DNA from: Syntrophaceae bacterium
GTDB lineage: Bacteria > Desulfobacterota > Syntrophia > Syntrophales > UBA5619
Length of the DNA stretch: 6,730 bases
Assembly: GCA_023249795.1 (NCBI GenBank)
Contig: JAHFBU010000059.1
Span: 1,789 to 8,518, forward strand
Direction: 5' to 3'
In this document: in pieces, positions 6,077 to 6,730 of the stretch
Numbering within the stretch: position 1 is the first letter of the stretch
How the letters are laid out: the number at the start of each line of letters is the position of its first letter
Program-made: the position numbers and the translations under genes
The notes under the pieces: model-generated
The model's database searches: none
Seen by the model: the letters and a program-made list of their open reading frames with translations, nothing else
What the model was told of the DNA's origin: nothing

Positions 6077-6730
6077 TCAGGAGGCAAAACCCTCGTCAGG
6101 AATCTCCATCATGGAGAGGTCCCCGCTTTTAATCGCCCTGGCCGCCGCATCGGTCTCGGGCAGCACGTGCTTGATGAAGTACCGGGCCGTGGCAACCTTC
6201 CCCTCATAGAAGGCCCGATCGGCGCCGCCTTCGTCCGGGGCGGCGAGTTTCTCCTTCGCCACGCCCGCCTGCCAGAAGAGCATCCACGCCATGACGGCCT
6301 GTCCCATGAGCATCAGGAAAGGGGTGGCGTTGGCGACGGGAACCATGAACTTCCCCTCCTTCCCGTTCGCCGCGAAGAGCATGGCGACCTCGGCCAGCGT
6401 GTTCGTCGCGGCCTCGACGTCGGGGGCCAGATCCGGCAGGAGCGCCCGGTACCTGCCGACCGTCCCGCCCATCTCGCCCAGAAGATTCATGAAGTACAAC
6501 CCTTTTTTGAGGCCGAGCTTGCGGCCCACCAGGTCGAGCGCCTGGATGCCGTTGGCCCCCTCGTAGATCGAGCAGATCTTCTCGTCGCGCAGGAACTGCT
6601 CCACGGGGTATTCGGAGCAGTAGCCGTACCCGCCGTAGACCTGGATGGCCGTTTCCGTCACCCTAAATCCCATGTCGGAACAGTAGGCCTTGCAGATGGG
6701 GGTGAGGACCTCCAGAAAGCCGTTCCACTT
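6077..6730 (-). CDS. Acyl-CoA dehydrogenase with C-terminal extension domain, 3' part only
   Basis: This is the C-terminal 217 residues of an FAD-dependent acyl-CoA dehydrogenase, which introduces the alpha-beta double bond in acyl-CoA during beta-oxidation and passes electrons to electron-transfer flavoprotein. The frame is open to the window edge at 6730, so the N-terminus and FAD-binding core are missing; the internal ATG at 6673 is not a start. The first residues, with LTPICKAYCSDMGFR and QVYGGYGYCSEYPVEQ, are typical of the last helices of the catalytic core. SIYEGANGIQALDLVGRKL then carries the expected catalytic-base Glu at fragment residue 57 (codon 6560-6562). About 140 residues follow, matching the extra C-terminal helical domain of the roughly 600-aa subclass, including the FYEGKVATARYFIKHVLPE segment. 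The usual EGT is EGA here. The ORF ends normally at TGA (6077-6079). Chain-length specificity cannot be judged. It converges on the cyclase gene and is probably functionally separate. Confidence 0.93.
   Translation of the reverse strand, partial: KWNGFLEVLTPICKAYCSDMGFRVTETAIQVYGGYGYCSEYPVEQFLRDEKICSIYEGANGIQALDLVGRKLGLKKGLYFMNLLGEMGGTVGRYRALLPDLAPDVEAATNTLAEVAMLFAANGKEGKFMVPVANATPFLMLMGQAVMAWMLFWQAGVAKEKLAAPDEGGADRAFYEGKVATARYFIKHVLPETDAAARAIKSGDLSMMEIPDEGFAS

Overview
The window is a GC-rich bacterial segment with dense, closely spaced genes. It carries a three-gene ABC transporter cassette, a membrane-bound diguanylate cyclase on the same strand, and on the opposite strand the 3' part of a large acyl-CoA dehydrogenase gene. 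An FtsX-type permease, an RND/HlyD-type periplasmic adaptor with a TolC-docking-like motif and an inner-membrane Cache-GGDEF protein all point to a Gram-negative cell. The acyl-CoA dehydrogenase belongs to the roughly 600-residue class with an extra C-terminal domain, common in fatty-acid-degrading and syntrophic Desulfobacterota/deltaproteobacteria. That lineage is a guess from gene content and composition, not a proven assignment.

Layout: positions 1-200 are a non-coding, comparatively AT-rich leader with a plausible sigma70-type promoter (14-42), an inverted repeat (57-83) and an 11-bp tandem repeat overlapping a perfect palindrome (105-126). Positions 201-4507 encode, in tight succession, an ATPase, a 787-aa permease with two FtsX repeats, and a membrane-anchored adaptor. 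A 75-base spacer (4508-4582) with a strong Shine-Dalgarno but only mini-ORFs precedes a 484-aa dCache-GGDEF diguanylate cyclase (4583-6037). After 39 bases with no clear terminator, the convergent acyl-CoA dehydrogenase fragment runs from 6730 down to 6077.

How the genes may work together: the ATPase should drive the permease, and the adaptor should couple it to an outer-membrane channel encoded elsewhere, giving a MacAB-TolC-like or DevBCA-like exporter of unknown substrate. The cyclase may be read from the same transcript and could link an extracytoplasmic ligand to c-di-GMP output; that link rests on position only. The acyl-CoA dehydrogenase looks like an unrelated metabolic neighbour. I see no mobile element, CRISPR array, tRNA or rRNA. 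The window looks mostly like known families; the less ordinary parts are the transporter architecture, the repeat-bearing leader and the cyclase's position.
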